A stretch of DNA of 63,380 nt from Oscillospiraceae bacterium (GTDB lineage: Bacteria > Bacillota > Clostridia > UBA1381 > UBA9506), in assembly GCA_015068935.1 (NCBI GenBank), contig SVJO01000005.1, positions 1-63,380 of the forward strand. The letters run 5' to 3'. The notes beneath the pieces are model-generated. The model did no database searches. It was not told where the DNA came from and worked only from the letters and a program-made list of their open reading frames with translations. Each line of letters starts with the position of its first letter. The first letter of the stretch is position 1. The position numbers and the translations under genes are program-made. This document shows, in pieces, positions 43,287 through 51,890 of this stretch.

Positions 43287-45614
43287 ATGGAAGAAAATAA
43301 CAGAACCCGTAAACCCGCGCAAAAGAAAAGAAAAAAGAGTGAATCCTTAAAAAGAATACTTTTGGTTATACTTATAATTGCAGTTCTTATGACATCAGTT
43401 GTGGCAGGAGCCTTTTTAGGTTTTGTTGACAACAGCACAGATCTTATAGCCCGTGAATACAATCTTGATTTCTCATCAATGATATATTATATAGATGAAG
43501 AAACAAATGAGGCTGTTGAGATTGACAGACTGTATTCTGAACAAAACAGAATATGGGTAGATATTGAAAACACTCCACCTCTGCTCCGTGATGCATTTGT
43601 GGCAATTGAGGACGAAAGATTTGATTCACACAAAGGTGTTGATTGGAAAAGAACATTTAGTGCCGTGATTACATATTTCTTTAAAGGAAATAAATCACAC
43701 GGCGGCTCGACCATTACCCAGCAGCTCATTAAGAATGTTACGGGCGAGGACGAGCGTTCACCTATCAGAAAAGTTCAGGAAATTGTAAGAGCATTAAATC
43801 TTGAAAAGAAAATGAGTAAAGATGATATTATAGAAATGTATATGAATACCATATACTTAGGGCAGGGGTGTCATGGAGTTCAGGCTGCTTCAAATGTATA
43901 TTTCAGCAAGGATGTGTCAGAACTCACATTAGCAGAATGTGCATCAATAGCGGGAATTACACAGTATCCTTCTAAATATGATCCTATCTTAAATTATGAA
44001 GAGCATAAAAAGAAACAGGAACTTGTTTTAGACAAGATGCTTGAACGCGGATTTATTAATGAAGAGGAATGTGTTGCCGCAAAGAAAGAAGAGCTAAAGC
44101 TTATTAAGGGAACAGCAAAAACTGCTACAACAAAAATCCAGTCATATTTTGTTGACCAGGTTGTAATTGATGTCATGAATGATTTAATGACAAAAAGGAA
44201 TATGTCTGAGAGTGCCGCAACAAAGCTTTTATTTAAAGGCGGACTTAAGATTTATACAACAATGGACCCGAAAGTTCAGTCATCTATAGAGAAGGTATTT
44301 GAAAACAATCGTAATTTTCCTGGTGCAAACGGGGCAAACGGACCTCAGTCTGCAATGATAGTTATTGACCCGTATACAGGACAGATTAAGGGTCTGGTAG
44401 GCGGCAGGGGAGAGAAAACAGGTAACAGAGTCTTAAACAGAGCGACGCAGACAATTCGTCAGCCCGGTTCATCTATTAAGCCCGTTGCTGTTTATGCTCC
44501 TGCTATAGAATATGGTGTAATTACACCTGCAACTATCGTTGATGACTCGCCTCTTAAAATAGGGGATTGGAGTGTAAGAAATTCAGATGGTAAATTCTTA
44601 GATAAAATAACAGCCAGAGTAGCACTTGAAAAATCAAGGAATATTCCTGCAGTCAGAATTCTTGACAAGCTGACAGTTGATAAATCATTTGATTTTATGA
44701 CTAATAACTTAGGTTTTACCACCCTTGTTTCCAGCGAAAAAAGGGAAGATGGGAAGATATATTCCGATAAATATTACAGTTGTTTGGGACTCGGAGGTCT
44801 TACAGACGGAATTTCTGTTAAAGAGCTTGCCGCTGCATATTGTCCGTTTGTTAATTCAGGCATATATACAGAGCCCATATCATATACTAAGGTTATAGAC
44901 TCAAACGGAAAGGTTATTCTTGAAAATAAATCTAAAACTCACCAGGCAATGAGTAAGGAAACGGCGTATGCTGTTGCCAACATGATGACAGGTGTCATTA
45001 CGAGTGGAACGGGTACGGCAGCACGACTTTCAAATCCTGCTATTATGGCAGGCGGTAAAACGGGTACAACAACAAACGATATTGACAGATGGTTCGCCGG
45101 TTTTACTTCAAATTATGTAGGTGTTGTATGGTTTGGATATGATACTCCTAAAAACATGTCAGGGCTTGGAAATCCATGTGTAACTAACTGGAAAAGGGTT
45201 ATGGATTTAATTCATGCTGACGAGGAAATAAAAACTATAGCTGTACCAAGCAGTATGATTTCAACTAAGGTATGTCAGATAAGTGGCAAGATAGCTACTG
45301 CTAAATGTACAAATACAAGATATGATTATTTCAAATCAGGAACTCAGCCTGTGTCCTTCTGTTCGTCACATGAGCAGACAGAAACAGATGATGAGCTTGA
45401 TGATAACATTGAAAATGCTGAATCAGCAATAGGAAATACAGAGCCGGGAGCAGGAGCTGTAAATCCGCCTGCAGAGGGGGATGCTATATCGCCTGGCAGC
45501 AGTACAAATGCACCTGATTCAGCAACTAAAGTTCCGTCAACAGTTCCGTCCGCTGCACCTGATATTACAGTGCCGGTTGATAATGCAGATGATTTCTGGT
45601 ACAGTGGAGAGTAA
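43287..45614 (+). CDS. Class A penicillin-binding protein (PBP1A-like)
   Basis: Bifunctional peptidoglycan synthase. The 775-residue protein has a short cytoplasmic basic tail, a membrane helix (about 23-47), and a GT51 glycosyltransferase domain ('EDERFDSHKGVDW' with catalytic Glu, 'GGSTITQQLIKN', 'YMNTIYLGQG'). Its transpeptidase domain has 'GSSIKP' (SxxK), 'KSRNIPAV' (SxN) and 'GGKTGTT' (KTG). A Pro/Ser/Thr-rich exterior tail (about 700-775) may lie in the wall. The ATG at 43287 has CGGAGGG about 5 bases upstream; the ATG at 43254 lacks a site. The phosphohexomutase gene follows after 25 bases. Confidence 0.95.
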   Translation: MEENNRTRKPAQKKRKKSESLKRILLVILIIAVLMTSVVAGAFLGFVDNSTDLIAREYNLDFSSMIYYIDEETNEAVEIDRLYSEQNRIWVDIENTPPLLRDAFVAIEDERFDSHKGVDWKRTFSAVITYFFKGNKSHGGSTITQQLIKNVTGEDERSPIRKVQEIVRALNLEKKMSKDDIIEMYMNTIYLGQGCHGVQAASNVYFSKDVSELTLAECASIAGITQYPSKYDPILNYEEHKKKQELVLDKMLERGFINEEECVAAKKEELKLIKGTAKTATTKIQSYFVDQVVIDVMNDLMTKRNMSESAATKLLFKGGLKIYTTMDPKVQSSIEKVFENNRNFPGANGANGPQSAMIVIDPYTGQIKGLVGGRGEKTGNRVLNRATQTIRQPGSSIKPVAVYAPAIEYGVITPATIVDDSPLKIGDWSVRNSDGKFLDKITARVALEKSRNIPAVRILDKLTVDKSFDFMTNNLGFTTLVSSEKREDGKIYSDKYYSCLGLGGLTDGISVKELAAAYCPFVNSGIYTEPISYTKVIDSNGKVILENKSKTHQAMSKETAYAVANMMTGVITSGTGTAARLSNPAIMAGGKTGTTTNDIDRWFAGFTSNYVGVVWFGYDTPKNMSGLGNPCVTNWKRVMDLIHADEEIKTIAVPSSMISTKVCQISGKIATAKCTNTRYDYFKSGTQPVSFCSSHEQTETDDELDDNIENAESAIGNTEPGAGAVNPPAEGDAISPGSSTNAPDSATKVPSTVPSAAPDITVPVDNADDFWYSGE

Positions 45615-45639
45615 AACCACAGGAGGGCTGAAAATAATA

Positions 45640-47355
45640 ATGAAATATAAAGAAGAGTATAAATACTGGCTTGAGAAAACTGCCTTTGACACAAAAACTT
45701 ATGATGAGCTCTTAAAAATAGAAGATAACGAAACTGAAATCAAAGAAAGATTTTATAAGAATCTCGAGTTTGGAACAGGCGGCTTAAGGGGCATTTTAGG
45801 CGCAGGAACAAACAGGATGAATGAATATACTGTAGGTCGTGCAACTCAAGGGTTAGCAGATTTTATAAAGGCAGAAGGAAAGCAAAAAGAGGGTGTTGTA
45901 ATTTCGTATGATTGCCGCCATTTCTCAGAGGAGTTTGCTTTAAGAGCGGCTGGAGTTTTAGTTGCAAATGGAATAAAGGCATATGTTTTTGATAAAATGA
46001 ATCCGACACCAATATTGTCTTTTGCAGTAAGACAACTTAAAACATTCATGGGAATAATGATAACGGCAAGTCATAATCCCGCTGATTACAATGGTTTTAA
46101 GGTGTATGGTTCTGACGGTGCCCAGCTAAACGTTGCTGCATCTAATGAAGTAATTAAAATTATAAACAGGCTTGATGTGTTTGAAGATGTAAAATATCTG
46201 TCATCAGATGAAACAAAAAAGAGCGAGCTTTTTGAGTTCGTAGGAGATGCTTTAATAGAGGAATTTGAAAAAGTAGCTCTCTTTCATCAGGTAAGGCATG
46301 ATGCAGACCCGAAAAATTTAAAAATAGTTTATACACCTTTTCATGGCACAGGATTAATTCCTGTGACAGATGTGCTTAGAAAAGCAGGATATGAGAATGT
46401 ATTCGTTGTAGAAAAACAGGCAATAAAAGACCCTGATTTTTCAACTGTCAAATCGCCAAACCCCGAGGAAAAGGAAGGCTTTTATCTAGCCATAGAACTT
46501 GCAGAGAAGGAAAATGCAGACATTATAATAGGCACAGACCCAGATGCTGACAGAATAGGTGTTTTAGTGAAAAGAAGCGACGGAAGTTATGAACCTATTT
46601 CAGGAAATCAGATTGGTGTTTTGCTGGCAGATTATATTTTAAGCGCTAAATCGGAAAAAGGTGAGCTTTCGCCAGAGGATTATGTTGTTTCAACTATTGT
46701 TACAACAGATTTAATAGGAAAGCTTTCTAGGTCCTATGGGGTACAGTTTTACAAGGTTTTCACAGGATTTAAATTCATTGCTGAAATTATTAAAATGAGG
46801 GAAGAAACCTCAGAAGGTGATTTCATCTTTGGATTTGAGGAAAGCTACGGATATCTCCCGGGGGCATATGCAAGAGATAAAGACAGCATTACAACAGCGC
46901 TTTTGATTTGTGAAATGGCAGCGAGCCTAAAAGAAAGCGGAAAGACAATTTTTGATGCACAAGAAAGTATTTTTAAAAGATTTGGCTACTATACTGAAAA
47001 AACAGTTTCTGTTTATATGCATGGTATAAGCGGAATGGAAGATATGAAAAAACTCATGGAGAACGTGAGAGAAAATCCTATGAAAGAAATAGGACACGTT
47101 AAGTTATCTGCGCTGAATGATTATAAAAAGAGATTAAGATTTGATTTTAATACAGGAAATCAAGCGCCGATTGAAATGGATTCAGCAAATGTCCTGATTT
47201 TTGAAATAGAGGGCGGCGGATTCTTTGCCCTAAGACCGTCAGGTACTGAGCCTAAGATGAAGCTCTATTATTCTGTAGTGGCAGAGAATGAAAAAGCAGG
47301 TAAAGAGAGAATTGAATATATTGACAGAGAAGTAAAAAAGATGCTAAATCTGTAG
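45640..47355 (+). CDS. Phospho-sugar mutase (phosphoglucomutase/phosphomannomutase)
   Basis: Interconverts hexose 1- and 6-phosphates through a phosphoserine enzyme; cytoplasmic. The 571-residue protein has the four domains of the alpha-D-phosphohexomutase family. The active-serine loop is 'MITASHNPADYNG', the metal loop 'GTDPDADRIG', the sugar loop 'GFEESYGYLPG' and the phosphate-binding loop 'RPSGTEPKMK'. Length fits the Firmicute PgcA/Pgm branch that makes glucose 1-phosphate for wall polymers. The ATG at 45640 has AGGAGGG 12 bases upstream, a rather long gap. An N-terminal extension into the PBP gene is in a different frame and is rejected. Confidence 0.93.
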   Translation: MKYKEEYKYWLEKTAFDTKTYDELLKIEDNETEIKERFYKNLEFGTGGLRGILGAGTNRMNEYTVGRATQGLADFIKAEGKQKEGVVISYDCRHFSEEFALRAAGVLVANGIKAYVFDKMNPTPILSFAVRQLKTFMGIMITASHNPADYNGFKVYGSDGAQLNVAASNEVIKIINRLDVFEDVKYLSSDETKKSELFEFVGDALIEEFEKVALFHQVRHDADPKNLKIVYTPFHGTGLIPVTDVLRKAGYENVFVVEKQAIKDPDFSTVKSPNPEEKEGFYLAIELAEKENADIIIGTDPDADRIGVLVKRSDGSYEPISGNQIGVLLADYILSAKSEKGELSPEDYVVSTIVTTDLIGKLSRSYGVQFYKVFTGFKFIAEIIKMREETSEGDFIFGFEESYGYLPGAYARDKDSITTALLICEMAASLKESGKTIFDAQESIFKRFGYYTEKTVSVYMHGISGMEDMKKLMENVRENPMKEIGHVKLSALNDYKKRLRFDFNTGNQAPIEMDSANVLIFEIEGGGFFALRPSGTEPKMKLYYSVVAENEKAGKERIEYIDREVKKMLNL

Positions 47356-47358
47356 TGA

Positions 47359-47406
47359 AATAGTAAGGCAGAGACAAATTCTTGTCACTGCCTTACTATT
47401 TTTTTA
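47359..47406 (+). terminator. Terminator after the phospho-sugar mutase
   Basis: A 13-base outer stem (AATAGTAAGGCAG / CTGCCTTACTATT) and inner GACAA/TTGTC are followed by T6. It ends the PBP-mutase transcript. Confidence 0.92.
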
Positions 47407-47581
47407 GTGGGTTATTGATAGGCGATAGCGAGGTCCTTTCATAGCTTTTATAGTTTTGCGTCCAATAATATTCTATAAAATAAAGACAATGGTCATAATA
47501 TCTTTCAATTTCGTGTTCGTACTTTCCAAACTCTATTCTTGCATGTTCATAAAGTTTGGATAATTTTATAAAATCGGGAAA
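47396..47581 (-). pseudogene. Possible remnant of a protein-coding gene
   Basis: An open frame of 61 codons lies on the minus strand, bounded by stops, with no ATG, GTG or TTG near its start. Its translation ('YEHARIEFGKYEHEIERYYD', then 'HCLYFIEYYWTQNYKSYERT') has a protein-like, helix-type composition. It ends inside the mutase terminator. It may be the 3' end of a decayed gene or chance. The remaining part of this 266-base gap is the leader of rbr. Confidence 0.25.
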
Positions 47582-47620
47582 TTATATAATATACAAATTA
47601 AATTATAGGGAGAGATAATT

Positions 47621-48154
47621 ATGGATTTGAAGGGTTCAAAAACAGAAAACAATTTAATGGCTGCTTTTGCAGGGGAGTCTATGGCAAGAAATAAATATAC
47701 ATTTTTTGCATCAGTTGCAGATGAGGCAGGTTATAAGCAGATTGCAGATATTTTTAGAATGACTGCAGCAAACGAAAAAGAACATGCAGAAATTTGGTTT
47801 AAGCTATGGGGCGGTTTGTCCGATACTAAGGAAAATCTTATTACTGCGGCTGAAGGAGAAAAAAGCGAGTGGACCCAGATGTATGCTGAATTTGCAAAAA
47901 CGGCGAAAGAAGAGGGATTTACAAACATAGCAAATCTTTTTGAAAAGGTAGGCCTGATTGAAAAAGAACACGAACAGCGTTTCAGAGATTTAATAACCAA
48001 TATAGAGAAAAACGAAGTATTTAAAAAGTGTGAGCAAAAAGAATGGATATGCCGCAACTGCGGACATGTCCATAGCGGAGAGGAAGCACCTCTTGCATGC
48101 CCTGTATGCGGAAAACAACAGGGATATTTTGAGCTTAAGGTTAAAAATTATTAA
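47621..48154 (+). CDS. rbr: Rubrerythrin
   Basis: Non-haem di-iron peroxidase that reduces H2O2 in anaerobes. The 177-residue protein has a four-helix ferritin-like domain with iron ligands in 'FAGESMARNKY', 'ANEKEHAEIW' and 'EKEHEQRF', followed by a C-terminal rubredoxin-type Fe(SCys)4 knot ('CRNCGHVH' and 'CPVCGKQQGYF'). GGGAGAG lies about 6 bases before the ATG. The AT-rich leader has no convincing PerR box or promoter that I can defend. A long hairpin follows at 48166-48215. Confidence 0.97.
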   Translation: MDLKGSKTENNLMAAFAGESMARNKYTFFASVADEAGYKQIADIFRMTAANEKEHAEIWFKLWGGLSDTKENLITAAEGEKSEWTQMYAEFAKTAKEEGFTNIANLFEKVGLIEKEHEQRFRDLITNIEKNEVFKKCEQKEWICRNCGHVHSGEEAPLACPVCGKQQGYFELKVKNY

Positions 48155-48165
48155 TAGTAAAGGCG

Positions 48166-48215
48166 AAACAGATAAACACCCCGAAACATCTAACTTTTGG
48201 GGTGTTTATCTGTTT
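48166..48215 (+). terminator. Long hairpin after rubrerythrin
   Basis: A perfect 17-base stem (48166-48182 with 48199-48215) and a 16-base loop, in which GAAA/TTTT may pair further, are followed by a modest T tract (TCTTTTTA) 6 bases on. It probably terminates rbr and protects its 3' end. Confidence 0.7.
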
Positions 48216-48272
48216 GTAGGTCTTTTTATATTATATAATAATAGAGAAGTCCAAAGTGATTTTATAATTTTC

Positions 48273-48301
48273 TTTACAAAGCATATAAAAGAGATTATAA
48301 T
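48273..48301 (+). promoter_or_regulatory. Promoter of the CBM9-like gene
   Basis: TTTACA (48273-48278) lies 17 bases from TATAAT (48296-48301). Transcription would start near 48308, giving a leader of about 122 bases. A 15-codon reading frame (48309-48356) starts at the predicted 5' end. Confidence 0.75.
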
Positions 48302-48429
48302 AAAAGATATGGAGAGAGAAAATACCTTCGATTTTAGAGGTAGCGGGGCTTTATAATATACAGACAGTATGTCCTGCATAAAATCTATCAATATTTAAAT
48401 TTTTAAATAAAAACAGAAAAGGAGACAAA

Positions 48430-49032
48430 ATGAAGACATATTACATTAAAAAAACAGAGATTACAAATGTAGCGGTACAATCTCCAGAATGGGAAAAGGC
48501 AAATGTGGCGGAAATTAATGTTGCTTCACCTGACAGTGAGTCTGCGCCAAATGCAACAGCAAGACTTCTATATTCAGAAGACGGAATTACGGTTAAGCTG
48601 GAAACAGATGAAAAACCTCTCCTAGGCAGGGAGAAAAGACGTAACGGAGATATCTATTTAGATAGCTGTCTTGAATTTTTTGTAAAACCTTTTGGAGAAG
48701 AAAAATATCTTAATTTTGAGGTAAACCCCTTAGGCACACTTCATTTAGGTTTTGGAGAAGGAAGACACGATAGAACATTCCCTGAAATTGCCGATGAAGT
48801 TTTTGACATTAAATGCAGCTTTGAAAATGATAAGTGGCAGCTCAAAATTTATATTCCATTCGCTGTTTTTGATGAACTCTACGGAAAGCATACAGATACA
48901 TTTGAGGGAAATTTATATAACTGCGGAGAAGAAACTGAAAAAGTGCATTTCCTTATGTGGAACAAGGTAGAAAGCGAAAAGGCTGACTTCCACAGACCTG
49001 AATATTTTGGCAAGTTTATATTGGAGAAGTAA
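48430..49032 (+). CDS. CBM9-like carbohydrate-binding domain protein
   Basis: A 200-residue single-domain protein. The stretches 'ARLLYSEDGITVKLETDEK', 'DIYLDSCLEFFVKPFGEEKY', 'LNFEVNPLGTLHLGFG' and 'YFGKFILEK' match the family-9-type carbohydrate-binding fold often seen alone in Clostridia and Bacteroidetes. No signal peptide is present, so it seems to be cytoplasmic, which is odd for a glycan-binding module; its ligand is unknown. AAAAGGAGA lies about 6 bases before the ATG. It has its own promoter and terminator. Confidence 0.85.
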   Translation: MKTYYIKKTEITNVAVQSPEWEKANVAEINVASPDSESAPNATARLLYSEDGITVKLETDEKPLLGREKRRNGDIYLDSCLEFFVKPFGEEKYLNFEVNPLGTLHLGFGEGRHDRTFPEIADEVFDIKCSFENDKWQLKIYIPFAVFDELYGKHTDTFEGNLYNCGEETEKVHFLMWNKVESEKADFHRPEYFGKFILEK

Positions 49033-49047
49033 ATATTTCATACATAA

Positions 49048-49087
49048 AAAACCGCCCGGACAAAGCGTCGGGCGGAAGAATTTTTTA
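49048..49087 (+). terminator. Terminator after the CBM9-like gene
   Basis: The stem CCGCCCG / CGGGCGG (49052-49058, 49069-49075) has a 10-base loop and T6 begins 5 bases after it. Confidence 0.75.
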
Positions 49088-49114
49088 AACAGTGAATTTA
49101 AATCCAGACAAACA

Positions 49115-49138
49115 AAAACCCCGAGGGATCATCGGGGC
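49115..49138 (-). terminator. Terminator of the rpe-cdaA-cdaR transcript
   Basis: In the minus sense CCCCGA-7-TCGGGG is followed by TTTTTG. It lies about 170 bases past the cdaR stop. It may also weakly stop plus-strand transcription. Confidence 0.7.
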
Positions 49139-49171
49139 TTTTCAGTTTTCCTTTATTTAAAAAGGAGGGAA

Positions 49172-49216
49172 ATGAAAAAAGTTTTATATTGTGTTAGTTG
49201 TGGTATGTATATATAA
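49172..49216 (+). CDS. Possible 14-residue CxxC micro-ORF
   Basis: AAAGGAGGG stands directly before an ATG that opens a 14-codon frame, MKKVLYCVSCGMYI. The gap between GGAGG and ATG is only 3 bases, shorter than usual. A perfect 9-base hairpin (TTGTGGTAT / ATACCACAA, 49198-49206 and 49216-49224) overlaps its end. No promoter is evident. The rest of the 276-base gap (49033-49307) holds two terminators and nothing else I can support. Confidence 0.3.
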   Translation: MKKVLYCVSCGMYI

Positions 49217-49307
49217 TACCACAATATATGCTAAATTGCAATGCAAAACTTAAATAAATATGCATAAAACTATCAAAATGTTTTTGTGCAACTTTACACA
49301 ATCGTTA

Positions 49308-50261
49308 TTAATCTGAAACATTTCCATTCGGAGATTGCTTTATATATCGTATAGTAAAGGTATCTCCATCAACAGATGACACACCTTCAGGTAAAATTAA
49401 TCTGACTCTGGCTTCACCTGATTCATTAATACCTGATATAAAAACTGCATCTACAAAAGTAAGTTTTTCAAGGAGGTCTGCAGAGCCCTTAACATTTATT
49501 GTAGGCAAACTGTTTTTATCAAGCTGATAAATAAATTCATCTGTTGTTACCTCTTCTATAATGCTTGGTTTCATTTTTACAGATTTTGTTCTTAGAATTT
49601 CACATCTTACATTAATACTGTCTGTGCCGAATTTTACATATGACAGATTAATTTCTTTCCCGTTGGAATCAAAGATTTTAGGGCTGGCTGCAGAGGTAAA
49701 ATCTGTAGATGCACCTGTTACATCTACCTCGGCAACGACAGAATGAATTCCTCCGAGAATAGTTTTAGCCCCTGTGACTGTTATTTCCTCAGGCGTTATT
49801 TCTGCCTTGTTAAATATGAAACCTTCCTTGGTGGTGCCAATTGGACTCACAGAAATGGGGAAAACCTCTGTTTCTAAATCGTCAACCTCTACTTTAAGTG
49901 TTGACGGTTTTTTACTAACAACTTCAAGATTGCCGTAAGGAAGCATAACAGTAGTCACTACTGTATGTGTTCCCTTTTCCTCAATAGTACTCAAATCTGC
50001 TACGACAGTAATATCTGTCGGTGCGAGACTCATTATATTTTTTCTGTTGCCTTTGATTTCAACATCTATTGTTATGTCTTTATCATTGAGAAGGGTAAGT
50101 GCGTTATTTTCAAGGTCTGCTTTCTGCGCAAATACAACAGGAATATTTCTGAAGGTTTTTTCCATATCAGGATTATGAACCTGAACAACATAAAACCAAA
50201 GACCTATTGCAATTACAACAGAAAGAATTTTTAAAAATCCATCAGTTTTAAAGAATTTCAC
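49308..50261 (-). CDS. cdaR: CdaR (YbbR-domain) regulator of CdaA
   Basis: Membrane-bound partner that modulates the c-di-AMP cyclase. The 317-residue protein has an N-terminal membrane helix (about 9-27, 'ILSVVIAIGLWFYVVQV') followed by about three exterior YbbR repeats of roughly 85 residues, rich in beta strands ('FRNIPVVFAQKADLENNAL', 'VFPISVSPIGTTKEGF', 'SVKMKPSIIEEVTTDEF'). The start is GTG with GGGAGG about 8 bases upstream, overlapping the end of cdaA. glmM, the usual third gene of this cluster, is not next to it here. Confidence 0.93.
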   Translation of the reverse strand: MKFFKTDGFLKILSVVIAIGLWFYVVQVHNPDMEKTFRNIPVVFAQKADLENNALTLLNDKDITIDVEIKGNRKNIMSLAPTDITVVADLSTIEEKGTHTVVTTVMLPYGNLEVVSKKPSTLKVEVDDLETEVFPISVSPIGTTKEGFIFNKAEITPEEITVTGAKTILGGIHSVVAEVDVTGASTDFTSAASPKIFDSNGKEINLSYVKFGTDSINVRCEILRTKSVKMKPSIIEEVTTDEFIYQLDKNSLPTINVKGSADLLEKLTFVDAVFISGINESGEARVRLILPEGVSSVDGDTFTIRYIKQSPNGNVSD

Positions 50262-51106
50262 TCTTTATCCCTCCCTTTAAATAAAGACTTAATAGCTATG
50301 TGAGAGGCGTGTTTCTCGTTTTCCGGAGCAGTGAGCAGTTTATTTAAGAGCTTACTCAGGCTTGAGATTGAGAGATTTCTTATAAGGTCTCCGCCTACTG
50401 CAACCGAAATTTTTCCTGTTTCCTCAGAAACAACTAAAGCAACGCAGTCAGACATTTCAGTAATTCCAAGAGCGGCACGGTGACGTGTTCCGAATTCCTT
50501 GCTTAAATTTTTGTTTGAAGAAAGAGGGAGTACAGCCGCAGCTGTGTGAATTCTTTCATTCCTGACAACGACGGCTCCGTCATGAAGCGGAGTGTTGGGA
50601 ACAAAAATGTTTTCCAAAAGTTCTGACGAAAGGACTGCATTTATAGGTGTTCCGCCTGTTAAATATTCATCAATTATATTGTTTCGTTCAAATACTATAA
50701 GCGCACCCGTCTTTGTTTTTGAAAGAGATGCTGCAGCAACACAGGTTTCGTCTATTAAGTCTGCTGTTTCGTGGGGATCATCTGCTGTAAATAGATTGCC
50801 GAATTTTGTTCGCCCCATATGCTCCAAACCGCGCCTGAGTTCAGGCTGAAAAATAATTAACAGAGCAGTAGCACCAATCTGCATTGTATTTATTAAAATA
50901 TAATGCACAACTGAAAGTCTCAGCCAATCGCTGACAATCATTATAACAAGTAAAATACCAATACCCTTTAAAAGCTGTGCTGCACGTGTTTTGTGTACAA
51001 ACTTCATAAGAGTATAGACAGCAAAGGCAACTATGATAATATCAATGCAGTCAGATATTCTGATACTTCCGATGAACGGATATATGTACGATGTAAATAC
51101 ATTCAC
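50258..51106 (-). CDS. cdaA: Diadenylate cyclase CdaA
   Basis: Makes cyclic di-AMP from two ATP; c-di-AMP controls potassium and osmolyte balance and wall stress. The 282-residue protein has three N-terminal membrane helices (about 12-85) and a cytoplasmic DAC domain with 'GALIVFERNN', 'LHDGAVVV' (DGA motif) and 'GTRHRAALGITE' (RHR motif). The start is GTG with AGAGGTGA upstream. It overlaps cdaR by 4 bases. Preceded by rpe at 35 bases, with the shared promoter at 51836-51864. Confidence 0.96.
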   Translation of the reverse strand: MNVFTSYIYPFIGSIRISDCIDIIIVAFAVYTLMKFVHKTRAAQLLKGIGILLVIMIVSDWLRLSVVHYILINTMQIGATALLIIFQPELRRGLEHMGRTKFGNLFTADDPHETADLIDETCVAAASLSKTKTGALIVFERNNIIDEYLTGGTPINAVLSSELLENIFVPNTPLHDGAVVVRNERIHTAAAVLPLSSNKNLSKEFGTRHRAALGITEMSDCVALVVSEETGKISVAVGGDLIRNLSISSLSKLLNKLLTAPENEKHASHIAIKSLFKGRDKE

Positions 51107-51141
51107 AGCTTGTCACCTCTTTAATTAATCTTTAAATTTTA

Positions 51142-51780
51142 TTAAAACTGTTTGAATTTCTTAACTGTTTCAGCGGGATTTTCACTTCCAAAAACAGCGG
51201 TTCCTGCAACAATCACGTTTGCTCCTGCCTCGACGGGAACATGAAGATTTTCAAGATAAACTCCGCCATCAACCTCTATATCAAAGTCGGGGCCGAAGAT
51301 TTGGCGTGCCTCTTTGATTTTTGCGTTTACATCATTTATATAGCTCTGACCGCCAAAGCCTGCATAGACACTCATAATCAGCACCATATCGAAAAGGCCT
51401 TTGTAAGGAAGGATTCTTGAAAGAGGAGCATCGGGATTTAATGCAATTCCTGCTTTTTTGCCGAGCGAGCGTATTTCCTTTAATGTAGATTCAATGTCGC
51501 TTGAACATTCAATATGAATTGTTATTATGTCAGCCCCTGCATCTGCAAATGCTTTAATATATTTATGGGGCTCGCTTATCATAAGATGCGTATCGAATAT
51601 AATGTCACTTGTTTTTCTTAGGCTTTTAATAACTGGTATACCAAAGGATATATTAGGAACGAGATGTCCATCCATAACATCTAAATGGAGCATGTCCGCT
51701 CCGGCATCAGCTATTTTCTTAATTTCGCTGTCAAGTTTTGTAAAATCTGCCGCTAAAAGCGAAGGTGATAATTTAATCAT
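51142..51780 (-). CDS. rpe: Ribulose-phosphate 3-epimerase
   Basis: Interconverts ribulose 5-phosphate and xylulose 5-phosphate in the pentose phosphate pathway. The 212-residue TIM barrel has 'SLLAADFTKLDSEI', 'LHLDVMDGHLVPNISFG', 'DTHLMISEPHKYI', 'VYAGFGGQSYI' and 'VDGGVYLEN', with metal-binding His/Asp pairs intact. AAGGAG lies about 6 bases before the ATG. rpe often lies after rsgA in Firmicutes, as here, but it has its own promoter. Confidence 0.97.
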   Translation of the reverse strand: MIKLSPSLLAADFTKLDSEIKKIADAGADMLHLDVMDGHLVPNISFGIPVIKSLRKTSDIIFDTHLMISEPHKYIKAFADAGADIITIHIECSSDIESTLKEIRSLGKKAGIALNPDAPLSRILPYKGLFDMVLIMSVYAGFGGQSYINDVNAKIKEARQIFGPDFDIEVDGGVYLENLHVPVEAGANVIVAGTAVFGSENPAETVKKFKQF

Positions 51781-51835
51781 TGTTTTCTCCTTGTGATAAA
51801 ATATTAAAATTTCAGATTTGTTTCTTTAAACAAAT

Positions 51836-51864
51836 ATTATACTACGATATAAAAGTAATTGCAA
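51836..51864 (-). promoter_or_regulatory. Promoter of rpe-cdaA-cdaR
   Basis: TTGCAA (51859-51864) lies 17 bases from TATAAT (51836-51841) on the minus strand. Transcription would start near 51829. The first bases of the transcript can form a hairpin (ATTTGTTT/AAACAAAT). Confidence 0.75.
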
Positions 51865-51890
51865 CAAAATATGCTTAAGGAATTATAAAA

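Noticed and set aside
45481-45639. 53-codon N-terminal extension of the phospho-sugar mutase
   Set aside because: It overlaps the PBP tail in another frame, has Gln/Leu-rich shadow composition, and AGGAGGG marks the start at 45640.
47540-47620. PerR-type box before rubrerythrin
   Set aside because: The AT-rich leader has scattered ATTATA-like pieces but no 15-base palindrome close to the PerR consensus.
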